A DNA stretch of 33,664 bases from Gracilaria caudata (Eukaryota; Rhodophyta; Florideophyceae; Gracilariales; Gracilariaceae). The stretch covers positions 1 through 33,664 of the forward strand of contig JASCIV010000189.1 of the NCBI GenBank assembly GCA_030374735.1, read 5' to 3'. This document shows positions 9,598-18,641 of this stretch, piece by piece. The notes beneath the pieces are model-generated. The model had not been told where the DNA came from, did not search any database, and saw nothing but the letters and a program-made list of their open reading frames with translations. Numbering within the stretch: position 1 is the first letter of the stretch; every line of letters begins with the position of its first letter. The position numbers and the translations under genes were made by a program.

Positions 9598-9947
9598 GCT
9601 GCCCCCTTCTTCAAAAAGTGCGTCATATCATTGCGACTCGGGAGACGTATCAACGTAGATACGAGTGCTCACACATTCGCGGTGAGCGTGTGAGCACTCT
9701 GAGCGCAGTGAGGTGTAGTGACGCGCATCACCCGCAAACCTTTTTCTTAACGTTGTTGCTAAAGCTGCTGCGTAGTTTGAAGCTTCATAGCGGCGCGCGC
9801 AAACTCACCGTGCCGTTAGGTGGCGTTTTCGCGGCGGGGGCCCGACTTTTTGCGTGTGCGAGTGTGCATGACAGTATGGCACGCATGTGGCAGCCAAAGG
9901 CGTGAATATAAATAAACTGTTTTTGGCCCCAAATCGGCAGCGCAGAA
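9598..9947. other. mscL downstream region to tRNA
   Basis: No gene seen. AATATAAATAAACTG near 9903-9918 is A/T-rich just upstream of the tRNA and could serve as a poly(A) region or a TATA-like signal for the tRNA gene. Confidence 0.4.
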
Positions 9948-10019
9948 GCGGTGTTCGTCTAGTGGCTAGGACCTCACGTTGTGGCCGTGGAAACGGGAGT
10001 TCGATTCTCCCACACCGCA
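9948..10019 (+). tRNA. tRNA-His (anticodon GTG)
   Basis: Full cloverleaf: acceptor GCGGTGT/ACACCGC (7 bp), D stem GTC/GAC, anticodon stem TCACG/CGTGG with loop TTGTGGC (GTG at positions 34-36), T stem GGGAG/CTCCC with loop TTCGATT, and discriminator A. No intron. A73 and the absence of an encoded G at -1 fit a eukaryotic nuclear tRNA-His, where G-1 is added after transcription; bacterial and plastid genes normally have C73. A box TAGTGGCTAGG and B box GTTCGATTC are present, followed by T runs. Confidence 0.96.
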
Positions 10020-10023
10020 AACA

Positions 10024-10039
10024 TTTTTTTTCATTTTTT
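10024..10039 (+). terminator. RNA polymerase III terminator
   Basis: T8 at 10024-10031 and T6 at 10034-10039, five bases after the tRNA. Confidence 0.8.
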
Positions 10040-10069
10040 CGCTTGCGCACCTAAAAACTGTCGTTTCTC

Positions 10070-10080
10070 TACGAAGGTAC
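10070..10080. promoter_or_regulatory. CCTTCGTA element, copy after tRNA-His
   Basis: TACGAAGGTAC, between the tRNA and the stop codon of the convergent secreted-protein gene. Confidence 0.3.
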
Positions 10081-10088
10081 AACAACTC

Positions 10089-12467
10089 TCAAAACCCGTC
10101 GCGGATGTCGTCCATCGCGTACAGCAGCAGCTGCACCGAATTGTCCGTCGTCACGTCACCAATCACGCGCCTCGGCTCGCCGAACAGCAGCGGTGAGTTG
10201 CGCACATTCACGCCCAGCTCGCCGTCCTCCATGTTCGCAATGCCCGCGTTATTGCTCACCAACACAAACTTCGTGCCGCGTTCCCTCAGTCCGCGCAGGA
10301 AGCGCCACCCCCGTTCCATGCCCCATCGTTGCAGTCCCTTCCAACTCACCACCAGGTCCAGTTCCGCCGGCATGCCCTCCTTCACCGAATCCGCGCCAAT
10401 CTGAACAAAGTCTGTCGCCACATCGCCAAACACCTGCCGCAACGCGCCCATGTCCTGCCTTGGCACTCTTGTGTCCACGCAATAGAACTGCAATTCCACC
10501 AGTTGCTCGCGTAATCGACGTACCACGTCGGGCATCCAGTCCGTCACCTCGTCGCAAGGCGCTACCGCAATGGAGAAGATTCCTTCCTCTCGTACCAGTT
10601 TGTACACCATATCCGCCAGTTGCGTCACGTTTTCCCCGTTTCTTACCGCATAGTTCTTCTCTGGTCTGCTGTAGCTTGTGTCGCTCTCCAAGTTCATGGG
10701 CACTGCCATGGGAGGCACGCTCACCGCCCCGCCTGATGACGACCCATTTTCTGTGTCACCTTCTGCAGACGCAGACGCGGACGCAGTGGCAGACGCAGTG
10801 GCGCCGGGAGAAGCCACAGCGAATGGCCATACATTCGTCATCTCGCTTTCTCTTTCCTCATCACCACTACGCTCAGCTCCCTCCGCAGAGGACGCGCCCA
10901 CCGTCGCAACAGCTGCCGTTGCCGACGGCGAAGACCAAGCAGCTCCCGCTTCGCCCGACGCGCTGCTCTGCTCATCTCCAGCGCTCGCATGCCCATCGGA
11001 TTCGCTCGGAGATACGGTTGCCGACGCTGTCGGCGTCGCTTCACTCTGAGACTCTTGTTTCTGACCCCATTCGCCGTCCCCCGCAGCAGACACCTGTGCA
11101 GACGGTGAGGCAGTAGATTGCGTTCGCGTGTCCTGTTTCTCTCCCCACTCGTTATCTGTACCTTCGCCGCCACCCTCAAACTCCTCACCATCGTCCGATT
11201 CCACTCCCTCAACACCCTCAGAGAGTCTTCCACCTTCCGTCAGCGATTTCAACACAACAGAACTGTTCGCTCGCACATGTTCCGCGTTTGTTGCTCGCGC
11301 AAACATGGTTCGATACAGGTTCAACACATATCTCTTGGTCAATTGCAGCAGTTCCTCAGGCTGCTTCGTGCGTGCGATTCTTTTGTTCATGCGCTTACCG
11401 CGCGAAGCGTTGCCCTTTTGGGAAGCGCTGTCGTTGGTGAGATGTACCAACACGTGCAACTGGTGAATGATTTCGTACGCTTCGTGCGGAACCTGGTTCG
11501 CCAATACATACGAATTATTCGAGTGCTCATCAGTGGCGTTGTGTTTGCTCACGTTCATTTCACTCTTGTTCCTACTCGATTCCTCGACGTTGGTCTGGTT
11601 CTGAGCTGGCGATGCGTTGTTCGACACCACTTGCGATGCGTTTCCCGAAACAACTGTCTCATTGTGCGCACTGGATTCAGCAGTGAGCTTATCGGTTTCA
11701 TTCTGAGCCGCACTCATAATCATCTCGAGAACGTCTGATAATGTAAGGTTGTGTGCCAGCTTGACGGACACATTGTTCCCGGCAAGACTCACCTTGTCTG
11801 AACGTTCAGTAGATGCGCCAGGCTGAGACACACGATGCTCATCCGTTTGAGAGACGTTCGTGGTGTTCATCGGCTTAGCAGATGTGACTGAAGACATGAG
11901 CTGGTGCAATCCTTTGAGGCCCAACGCCGAAAAGATGTTGTCCGCCTTCTGCGAGAGGGAGGAAGTGGCTCGTGCTTCGGTGCGGGCGGATCTGAGCATC
12001 TTCTGCGAGGTATTGTTGATAGCCTCGTGAGCGGCAGCGACAGGCGAATGGTCGGAAGGTTGAATAGCAACAGTTGAATTTCGGCTTGTGGCATTTCTCT
12101 GTGACGAATTGGTAGATAAAGTGAACTTCAGCGCGTAGAAAGCGCTGGATGGAAGTGTACGACCGCCGCCGATTGTGGCTGGTAATGGACTGTGCGGTAC
12201 GCGTAGATGGGACGGAGTTTGAGCGTCCGTTTCGGAACTATTTGTGTGGGAATGATGAGAAGAAGAGATGCGATGGGCGGTGGGTCGATCGACATCGCTT
12301 TGGGCGAAATACCTGATTGAACGGGGAAACGTGATGTGCATGTGAGTGCGACGAGCGGGGTGTGATTGATAGCGAACACGTTCGTCGGTGGAAAGGTAAT
12401 TGGGATATGGATGTGCTGCTACCGCGGCATATAGCGCGAACAATGGCAGTAATAACAAGCCTCTCAT
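10089..12467 (-). CDS. Secreted N-glycosylated-type protein with degenerate methyltransferase-like C-terminal domain
   Basis: 792 aa from the ATG at 12467, which gives a classic signal peptide (MRGLLLLPLFALYAAVAAHP); the frame upstream lacks this feature. Residues about 25-600 are low complexity, Ser/Thr/Ala/Glu-rich, with more than 20 N-x-S/T sequons and no cysteine clusters, like an extracellular or cell-wall glycoprotein. The last 194 residues change to an ordered domain whose order of elements matches class I SAM-dependent methyltransferases of the type seen in algae and bacteria: IAVAPCDEVTDWM (motif I position), QFYCVDTR (strand 2), ELDLVVSWKGLQRW (the 'DLxxSxxxLxHL' segment), LRERGTKFVLVSNN, and NSPLLFGEPRRVIGD ('LxxxPFxFPxPxRxI'). 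The Gly-rich SAM loop is not preserved, so activity is doubtful. The domain call is by pattern recall and needs a profile search. No intron is evident. Confidence 0.72.
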   Translation of the reverse strand: MRGLLLLPLFALYAAVAAHPYPNYLSTDERVRYQSHPARRTHMHITFPRSIRYFAQSDVDRPTAHRISSSHHSHTNSSETDAQTPSHLRVPHSPLPATIGGGRTLPSSAFYALKFTLSTNSSQRNATSRNSTVAIQPSDHSPVAAAHEAINNTSQKMLRSARTEARATSSLSQKADNIFSALGLKGLHQLMSSVTSAKPMNTTNVSQTDEHRVSQPGASTERSDKVSLAGNNVSVKLAHNLTLSDVLEMIMSAAQNETDKLTAESSAHNETVVSGNASQVVSNNASPAQNQTNVEESSRNKSEMNVSKHNATDEHSNNSYVLANQVPHEAYEIIHQLHVLVHLTNDSASQKGNASRGKRMNKRIARTKQPEELLQLTKRYVLNLYRTMFARATNAEHVRANSSVVLKSLTEGGRLSEGVEGVESDDGEEFEGGGEGTDNEWGEKQDTRTQSTASPSAQVSAAGDGEWGQKQESQSEATPTASATVSPSESDGHASAGDEQSSASGEAGAAWSSPSATAAVATVGASSAEGAERSGDEERESEMTNVWPFAVASPGATASATASASASAEGDTENGSSSGGAVSVPPMAVPMNLESDTSYSRPEKNYAVRNGENVTQLADMVYKLVREEGIFSIAVAPCDEVTDWMPDVVRRLREQLVELQFYCVDTRVPRQDMGALRQVFGDVATDFVQIGADSVKEGMPAELDLVVSWKGLQRWGMERGWRFLRGLRERGTKFVLVSNNAGIANMEDGELGVNVRNSPLLFGEPRRVIGDVTTDNSVQLLLYAMDDIRDGF

Positions 12468-13865
12468 GATTGCAGAATGCACAGGGGTGCAGATGATGCA
12501 AGAAACAGGCGCACTGGCGGTAGATATTGGATGGCAAGCGCTTTTTAAGAGCCACAGTTGATGAAAGGTAGCGGAACGGCTTTTGCTTGCAATTGAAAGC
12601 ACGAGCGTGACTCACAGTGTTGGTGAAAACGTTCACGCTCATGGAAAGTTGCTCAACACGAACATTACGCTACGCGGCGACGGTGACGCCAGCCCCCGAC
12701 GGCAACGTGAGCAAAAAGGGTGTGGCGCTCGTGCAAGAAGCGCGCTTGCGACGGGACAACGGCGCATTGTGAAACAGCGCGCACGTCGCGTAGCAGTTGC
12801 AATTGGAAGTTTTGCAGACGAGATGGTGAGAGGCGTCGATCGCGCTCGCGCCTTCTCGAATTGAGAATTGGAGAAGGCGTGGGGAATAGATAGATGATGA
12901 GAGTAGGTGAACGGAGGAAGAGGTGGAGAAGACAGCGAGCGGAGCGCTGAAGGGGGGCAACTGAAGGGGCGTGCGTGCGGCACGTGCGCGTTCGATTTGA
13001 AATTTTCGGCGATGGCGAGCTCCATTGCGTTTTACGCGCCGGAAGAGTGGGCGAGGCTATGACGTTGGTTTATAGCGCTCAAGGTTAGTCATCAGCGCTG
13101 TAGCCCCGTGTTCATCATCATGATATGATACGTAAAAGTTATCAACCGCAGTTTGTCATTAATGCGCTGCGGTGACGGGCAATGCGCTCTGCCGAGTGGG
13201 GCGCGCTTGTTTAAATCGATGGAACTTCCACCATCATGATGGAAGCACTGTTGCTGACGCGCTTGCGTCGACAAGCAACGCGCTCACCGAAAGTTTAATG
13301 AGCTGCGCCGATGGCGTTTTGGGTACCGTATGATAATAATATTATCGTATCGACCCACGCCGCTCTCCGCGGTAAGCTCTACGCTTTTGATGAGCGCACT
13401 CACACTGCGCGCCGCGGTTTCGCTGGGCTCACGGTCTCGAGACTGGGCAGCACTCTGTATAATCTTTTGTGGTTTTATGCCGCGCGATTGCTCAACCCGG
13501 AAGCAAAAACGCACTGCAGGAATAATGACACCGTCAACACAGCTCATTCTTTCACATTCCTTTCAGTTGATGACTCGTTTCGCTCTCGCACTTTCTCGCC
13601 CACGTCACGTCATCGCCATCGCACCTGCTCGCGCACCCGAAACCTTCAAAAAAAGCGCTACACTACGCTATGCTAGCTGTTTGCAAAAAAAAATCCTACG
13701 CGTACCAGTTATCCATCGTCACTTGTCAAAGTGTAATCCTCCTCTATGTAATGTAAAAGTCCTTCCGCGAGTGTCCCTTAGGCAGAACAGAAACCATGCT
13801 CTCGAGGTCACTCTCGAGTTTGTAAGTTTCAGTACCAAATCTCCGAACCCCGCAATTGCTACAGC
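12468..13865. other. Intergenic: upstream of secreted-protein gene, downstream of disordered-protein gene
   Basis: No secure gene. A plus-strand ATG frame of 236 codons (13330-14040) runs into the antisense of the next gene; it has no recognisable domain. Small palindromes occur: GATAATAATATTATC (13331-13345) and CCATCATGATGG (about 13231-13242). Confidence 0.45.
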
Positions 13866-15092
13866 TCAACGTGACAGCAACTTCCAAAACGACGGTCTTT
13901 TCTCTCGTTCCCGTTCCTTTTCTCGGAACCAACCGCCCTTTGTACTACTAGCGCCCAACTTTGAGCCCTTCGCCTTGTGCGCCTTCGGCGAACGTAGCAC
14001 CGCACTAGCGGACACAGTATCCTCCACATGCGGATCATAAACGCTATTCGCCGCAAACAAAGTATAACTACGTCCACGTTTGTCGAGACCAGCCAGAGGT
14101 TTCACGTTTTCGCGCTCCTGCGTCATCGAAATTGGCGCTGGCGGAGCCACAGGCGTGGGCGGTAAAAACGCCGGCGGAGGCGTTCCCTTTTGTCTGGTCA
14201 CAGGCACTGCGGAATACGCCAACAATCCCTTCAATTTGTCATCTCCAGTCACAGTAGCATTCTGCCTCACAGCCGCAATACACTCCGCAAGATTGTCTGC
14301 AGCAGGCGGCACTTGTACCGGCGGAGGTCGAACACTAGGCGGCCGAGTAACCTTCCTTCCAGGCAGATGTGTACCATCTGTGGCGTCAATGTGCGCAGGC
14401 TGTCTACGACGCGCGCGAGCAACTGGTTGTCGTAATGACGATGGACGTGCATTGTATGTGCCTTCTGAGTACACGCGATTGAACGTCTGTCGATTTGCTA
14501 GTAGTAATGGCTTGTGCTCCAGTACACGTTGCGGGCGCGATGCTATGGAGCGTTCTTGCGGCGGACGTAACTCGAATACATCGCCGTCGTACCGGTAGCC
14601 GTTGTGAATGAAAAAATTGTTGGGAGACGGTGGGTTTGAAAGCTGTTCCGAAGATGAGAACGACGAACTGTCGTCACTGAGTAGCTCGTTTTCCAGCGGC
14701 GATAGCGGCGCGTCCAGTGTGTCGGAGAGCGAGGATAGTTGATGACAGGACGGCGGTAGCGGAAGAGGGGGTGGAGGTGGTAACTGCATGTCGGACGGGG
14801 TGGACGGAGACGACGAACTGGGTGATAATTGTGGCGAACGTGGCGCAGGTGAGTAGGGCTGCGGCTTTTGCGAAGCGCTGGACGCGCGGTGAGAGACCAC
14901 CTGCACCGGCGTGCCGTGCAACACAAGCTCGGAGCGCGAGCGAACAGAGGCGGAAGCAATGTCAGACGGGTCCTCAAACGCTGGAGACGAAGGGCAAGAA
15001 GCGGCGGCGGAGCGGGAGAGTCGAATAGTGGACAGAGAATGACGACGAGGTAATGACCTACTCGGGGGATACATACGATGGTACGACATCAT
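13866..15092 (-). CDS. Disordered Ser/Pro-rich protein of unknown function
   Basis: 408 codons from the ATG pair at 15092. The sequence is almost wholly low complexity: Ser/Pro/Arg-rich N-terminus, a poly-Pro block (PPPPPLPLPP), a Ser/Asp block, further Pro-rich linkers (RPPPVQVPPAADNL, TPPPAFLPPTPVAPPAP), and a Lys/Arg/Glu end (FREKEREREKRPSFWKLLSR) that may form a basic helix. No catalytic domain, signal peptide or membrane helix. Many SP/TP sites suggest a phosphorylated scaffold or regulatory protein; that is inference. After only 16 coding bases there is a GTATGT donor, matched in phase by a CTCCAG acceptor at 14981, so a 96-nt intron (15076-14981) without stops may be removed, giving a 376-aa form. 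Coding is likely from length and codon pattern, function unknown. Confidence 0.6.
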   Translation of the reverse strand: MMSYHRMYPPSRSLPRRHSLSTIRLSRSAAASCPSSPAFEDPSDIASASVRSRSELVLHGTPVQVVSHRASSASQKPQPYSPAPRSPQLSPSSSSPSTPSDMQLPPPPPLPLPPSCHQLSSLSDTLDAPLSPLENELLSDDSSSFSSSEQLSNPPSPNNFFIHNGYRYDGDVFELRPPQERSIASRPQRVLEHKPLLLANRQTFNRVYSEGTYNARPSSLRQPVARARRRQPAHIDATDGTHLPGRKVTRPPSVRPPPVQVPPAADNLAECIAAVRQNATVTGDDKLKGLLAYSAVPVTRQKGTPPPAFLPPTPVAPPAPISMTQERENVKPLAGLDKRGRSYTLFAANSVYDPHVEDTVSASAVLRSPKAHKAKGSKLGASSTKGGWFREKEREREKRPSFWKLLSR

Positions 15093-15883
15093 TGTTCAAC
15101 GGCTCGCAGAACCACTCACGTCGTCAAACCCACGCCAGCAAAGACGGATGTCGCGACGACGCGCGGCACACCGCGACAGTGCAGCCCGCGCGCGGCCACA
15201 GCCGTCGACCCGTTGCAAGTGGCAGCCTTTTCAACCGCACCGCGTTGTCTACCGCACTGCGCCCCATTTTTCTCTTTTTTTCAACAGCACCCGGGCCGCC
15301 CAACGGATGAAGCGTGCGCGCGTGCGCGCGTGCGCGCTCGTCCGCGAGCTGCAACGGATCACCGCGGGTGAACGGCGCATTTTTTGGTTGGTGCTAAAAA
15401 CGGTCAGCTGCGTTTTGTTTCGACACGTGCGTCGCACGCGTGCCGCGCGTTGTGCGCGCACGCGGATCTTCGCTTTCAAACGTTTGTAAAAATGAGGCAG
15501 CTCTGGGATCTATCTTGTCATACCGCAGAAAGTGCTCGTGGCGTGATGCTCTCGACAGCTTCTTCTGCCACGTCTGACAGCGGCGTGACGAACACACGTG
15601 TACCTCGAGCATGTGTGGACAGCCATTCCAGGAACGGGGGACAGACGTGGCACTGTCACGTGGCACTTGGCGCGTAGCGAATGGCGCGTGCCCGATTCTT
15701 GATCTCAGCGTGCGCAGCATGCCACCACATCCAGCACTGATTTTGCTTCACCAGCTCCACGAGAACCACGACCATGCGGCGTGGAGTCCGGGCGCTCCGC
15801 TCTTCGCGTCCATCCCTGTCCCGCCGCACCGCCACCCTGCCGCGCCGCTGCCGCGGTCTGCGTCCGCGTGCAGCTCCGCCACC
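15093..15883. other. Divergent intergenic region
   Basis: Between the minus-strand disordered-protein gene and the plus-strand SAM-domain gene. GC-rich, open frames on both strands without family features. The open frame upstream of 15884 lacks transit-peptide character and is taken as 5' untranslated sequence. Confidence 0.45.
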
Positions 15884-16798
15884 ATGACTCACTTCGCTCT
15901 GTTCGTGTTCAACGCCTTCTCCGTGCCGACATCCTCCGTCACAAGATACACCACGTCCTTCCTATCCCCTCTCCGCGTCGCCACAACCGCGCCCTTTTCC
16001 ATATCGCCGCGTTTCGTTGCACCGAATGCGCCACCTATCGTGCCGGAATACCGCCGTATACCCGTCGTTGCAAGCCGTCGTTCGCGGCGCAGGTCGTCTG
16101 TCAGATGGCCTCATTCGCTTCAGAACGCCTGGCGAAACGCCAACAGTAATGAGCGTTTTGCCATTGTGGTCGCGTCGTTTGCCGCTGTGGCGTTTGCAGG
16201 AACTTTGCTTAATGTCGTGTTTCATGTCTCTCTTTTTCTTGCCGTCACTGCCGTTTCTCTTATTGCAGCGCCGTTATTATTCCTGATCATGCTGTCGTTC
16301 ACGGCGTTCACGGTCGGTGTGCTCATGACCACTGGCTTTGGCTTTATGATTTTCGGCGCGCCGTTCTTCACAGTCGGGCTTATGGCGAAGATGATTTTCC
16401 CGTTGCTGGCATTTGTTGGCGGTGTATCCTTTATTGCCACCCGCGTGTTGCCGTTTGGTCGACGTAGCGAAGATGATGATGTCGCAGATCCTGTGATTGA
16501 ACTTGACGAACAAGATGAATTTGAGCGATTTGATGATACTCTCAAGACCCGTGTCACGGGGTCCAGAGCCATTAATGTCGAGTCCTGGGGACTCAATGAG
16601 GTTGTCGACGAGTTAGATTTTTCAGGGCTGGGCGAATACCGTCAGCTTTTCATTGAGGAGAGAATTGATGGTCATACTCTGTTAAGTTTAAGCGATGATG
16701 ATGTTAAGGCTGAGTTTGGACGTTCCATGCCCTTAGGCGATCGTATGCGTTTGATACGACTTATTGCCAGACTGCGAAGACGCACTTCCCGTTTGTAG
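15884..16798 (+). CDS. Plastid-type membrane protein with C-terminal SAM (sterile alpha motif) domain
   Basis: 304 aa from an ATG in an ideal context (GCCACCATG). The N-terminus MTHFALFVFNAFSVPTSS is Ser/Thr-rich, free of acidic residues and has early Phe, followed by Arg-rich sequence (VVASRRSRRRSS), as in red-algal transit peptides. Residues about 92-188 hold three or four hydrophobic helices (FAIVVASFAAVAFAGTLLNVVF, LAVTAVSLIAAPLLFLIMLSF, a Gly/Phe-rich stretch, MIFPLLAFVGGVSFIA). An acidic linker leads to a SAM domain at about 233-300: WGLNEVVDELDFSGLGEYRQLF..IDGHTLLSLSDDDVKAEFG...GDRMRLIRLIARLR. SAM domains mediate protein-protein or RNA contacts; a membrane-anchored plastid version could be a scaffold. 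Domain firm; location and role inferred. Confidence 0.85.
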   Translation: MTHFALFVFNAFSVPTSSVTRYTTSFLSPLRVATTAPFSISPRFVAPNAPPIVPEYRRIPVVASRRSRRRSSVRWPHSLQNAWRNANSNERFAIVVASFAAVAFAGTLLNVVFHVSLFLAVTAVSLIAAPLLFLIMLSFTAFTVGVLMTTGFGFMIFGAPFFTVGLMAKMIFPLLAFVGGVSFIATRVLPFGRRSEDDDVADPVIELDEQDEFERFDDTLKTRVTGSRAINVESWGLNEVVDELDFSGLGEYRQLFIEERIDGHTLLSLSDDDVKAEFGRSMPLGDRMRLIRLIARLRRRTSRL

Positions 16799-16826
16799 TG
16801 ACAACCTCCCGTTTGTAGTGACAACT
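16787..16826. repeat. 20-bp tandem duplication spanning the stop codon
   Basis: TCCCGTTTGTAGTGACAACC followed directly by the same 20-mer with one end change. The first copy contains the TAG of the SAM-domain gene. Confidence 0.9.
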
Positions 16827-17066
16827 TCAAACACCGCATTATTTTTTTTTTTGTTCCCAACAGATATATCATACAAACCTCTTTCGTCTTATTCTCAATG
16901 TATCTATCCCTAATGTATGTATAGGCAAGTATAAGAGAAAAACGCTACATCAAAAAAAAGTGCACATTCTTACCCTATCGCTTCCTCAAAATCTTCGAAC
17001 AAAACCAAGCTCTGTTGCTTCATTGCAAAAGCCTTCTTTCCTGTTACGATTTGCATGTTCCGTGCG
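16799..17066. other. Convergent 3' flanks
   Basis: Between the ends of the SAM-domain gene (plus) and the VKOR-thioredoxin gene (minus). A/T-rich with a T10 run near 16842 and possible poly(A) signals; no gene. Confidence 0.5.
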
Positions 17067-18360
17067 TCAGTCTTCCTTGGCTTCATCTGCCAGTCTTTCC
17101 AGCTCAGACAACTCAATCTCTCCCGGATATAACTCTCCTCCGATTTCCCAAGTGGGATAACCAGGGATCCGCTTTTCTCTACACAGCTTGTATTGAGTGT
17201 TGACGCCATTCTTGTCGCATTCAATGTAAGGGATTCGGGAAAAGGCCTGCTTTCCGAAGCGCTGTTTTTGGTCGTAGCAATGTGTGCACCAGAACGCGCC
17301 ATACATCTTTGTCTTCTTTTTCGCCAATTTCTCCGCAGTTCTCTGCACCCGTTGTCGCAAGAAAGCGCAACAACACAAAAATCATAAAAGAGATGCATGT
17401 GAGTTGCGTCGCTCTATCCGAACCAATGTGCACATACAAAGCATATCTTTGCTCAAAACTTACGATTGATCTCGAGTCCGACGAGAGCGTAATCTCTGGA
17501 GGTGCCTGTGGATCCCCAAAGCTGTTTGCCTGAGAGTAGGCCGGCATCCCCGCGAAGAACAGGGCCGCTGCACACACGGTTGCAAAAGAAGCAGATGCCG
17601 TTCCGATCTTAAAGGCTGTCTTCCATTCTGGAACTGCCTTGCCTATGAAGGCGGTGAAGACGAACATCGATGCACTTAAACATGCAGAAACGACACAATA
17701 TGGACACATGGAACGAATGACAAACACAAGAAGGCTCATCAGATAAGCGGAAAACGTAACCATAACCGTTGAAACCGCCAACATTAATGGTCGTGTGGCT
17801 GCATCCCGAGTGGCGTATACCTCGTCCGCGGAAGCGACTCGTGGTTTTTTCCTGTCTTCAGATTGAATCTCTTCCTCCTCAGCGGCGAGAGGCCATGTAC
17901 AGAGGTAGGCGAAAATAGAATATGCGAGAGCTCCAAACACAGTAAGAGGCACTCCTAGAAAAGTGGAAAAAGGCCCTGAAAGTACATCCAAACAACCTTG
18001 CGTTCCACAGATTGCCCCCGGCGACGAAAACAGTTTGTTGTAAGTTAAGTATGCGGTCTCGCCCATTCCTACTATAGATATGGCGGCGAGTATCTTGCGA
18101 ACGTCTCTGAAAGGTATCAAAACGCGCGAAGAAGAGGATGAGGATGGTTTTCCATTCTGAGAGACTGTTTCTTCCTCATCTGCCGGTTGAGAGTTGGTGC
18201 ACACTGTGGTGCCATGAAGATATGACCTTCTTTTCTTCGCACATTGTGTGAAACGGAACGCCTTTATCCGGGTGAGAGCTGTCCTGTGCGATACTTGGGA
18301 GAGACTCGGGAAAGCGGAACACTCGACGAATGCGGCTGACACAGGAGAACGGCAGTGCAT
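17067..18360 (-). CDS. LTO1: Plastid vitamin K epoxide reductase-thioredoxin fusion (LTO1 type), two exons
   Basis: Thylakoid thiol oxidoreductase that makes disulfides in lumenal proteins, passing electrons to quinone. Exon 1 is 18360-17464 (299 codons), then a 121-nt intron (17463-17343, donor GTAAGT, acceptor GGTGCAG, phase 0), exon 2 17342-17067; product 390 aa, near the plant length of about 376. The Ser/Arg-rich N-terminus is transit-like. The VKOR domain has about five helices, the loop cysteines C118 and C123 (CGTQGCLDV) and the active CPYC at 209-212. The thioredoxin-like domain carries KMYGAFWCTHC (active CxxC 318-321) and cis-Pro region IPGYPTWEI. All four redox cysteine pairs expected are present except that each must be checked by alignment. 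The first ATG in frame is 18360; the open stretch upstream begins with TTG. Shares an upstream region with the divergent CorC-type gene. Confidence 0.93.
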
Positions 18361-18641
18361 CGGATATCGTCCACGGGATGCAGATGTGCCTCGACAACTC
18401 GTGCTCAAACACGTGAGAGTAGGTAGGCTTTCTTTCTCGATGTTATCGTTCTACCCTTGTAGCGCTGCGTGGACATCTTTTTTAGATCATCCACGATTTG
18501 GAAAGAAAATGTTGTGCAATTTGATGATCTCAACTTGAACGAGATTGAGCATCATCAGGCTACCTTCTCGACTCTATTCGTGGCGTGTCTGGTGATTATT
18601 GTCCCGCTCAACTTCCACGCGCTTTACGGCGCTCCGCCTAG
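18361..18641. promoter_or_regulatory. Short divergent promoter region, LTO1 / CorC-type gene
   Basis: Only about 280 bp separate the two divergent starts (if the proposed first exon at 18642 is right), so a shared promoter is likely. No sharp motif seen; both products are plastid-type. Confidence 0.45.

Noticed and set aside
5551..10063. 13-mer CTAAAAACTGTCG found 20-40 bp past the stops of two minus-strand genes (5551 and 10051)
   Set aside because: A shared 13-mer is expected several times by chance in a window this long, and other genes lack it.
10193..11116. Plus-strand frame of about 300 codons, Pro/Ser/Arg-rich
   Set aside because: Antisense to the secreted-protein gene, whose signal peptide and C-terminal domain are clear.
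13330..14040. Plus-strand 236-codon ATG frame
   Set aside because: Low-complexity and without domain; its last 175 bp are antisense to the disordered-protein gene. Kept only as a remark in the intergenic entry.
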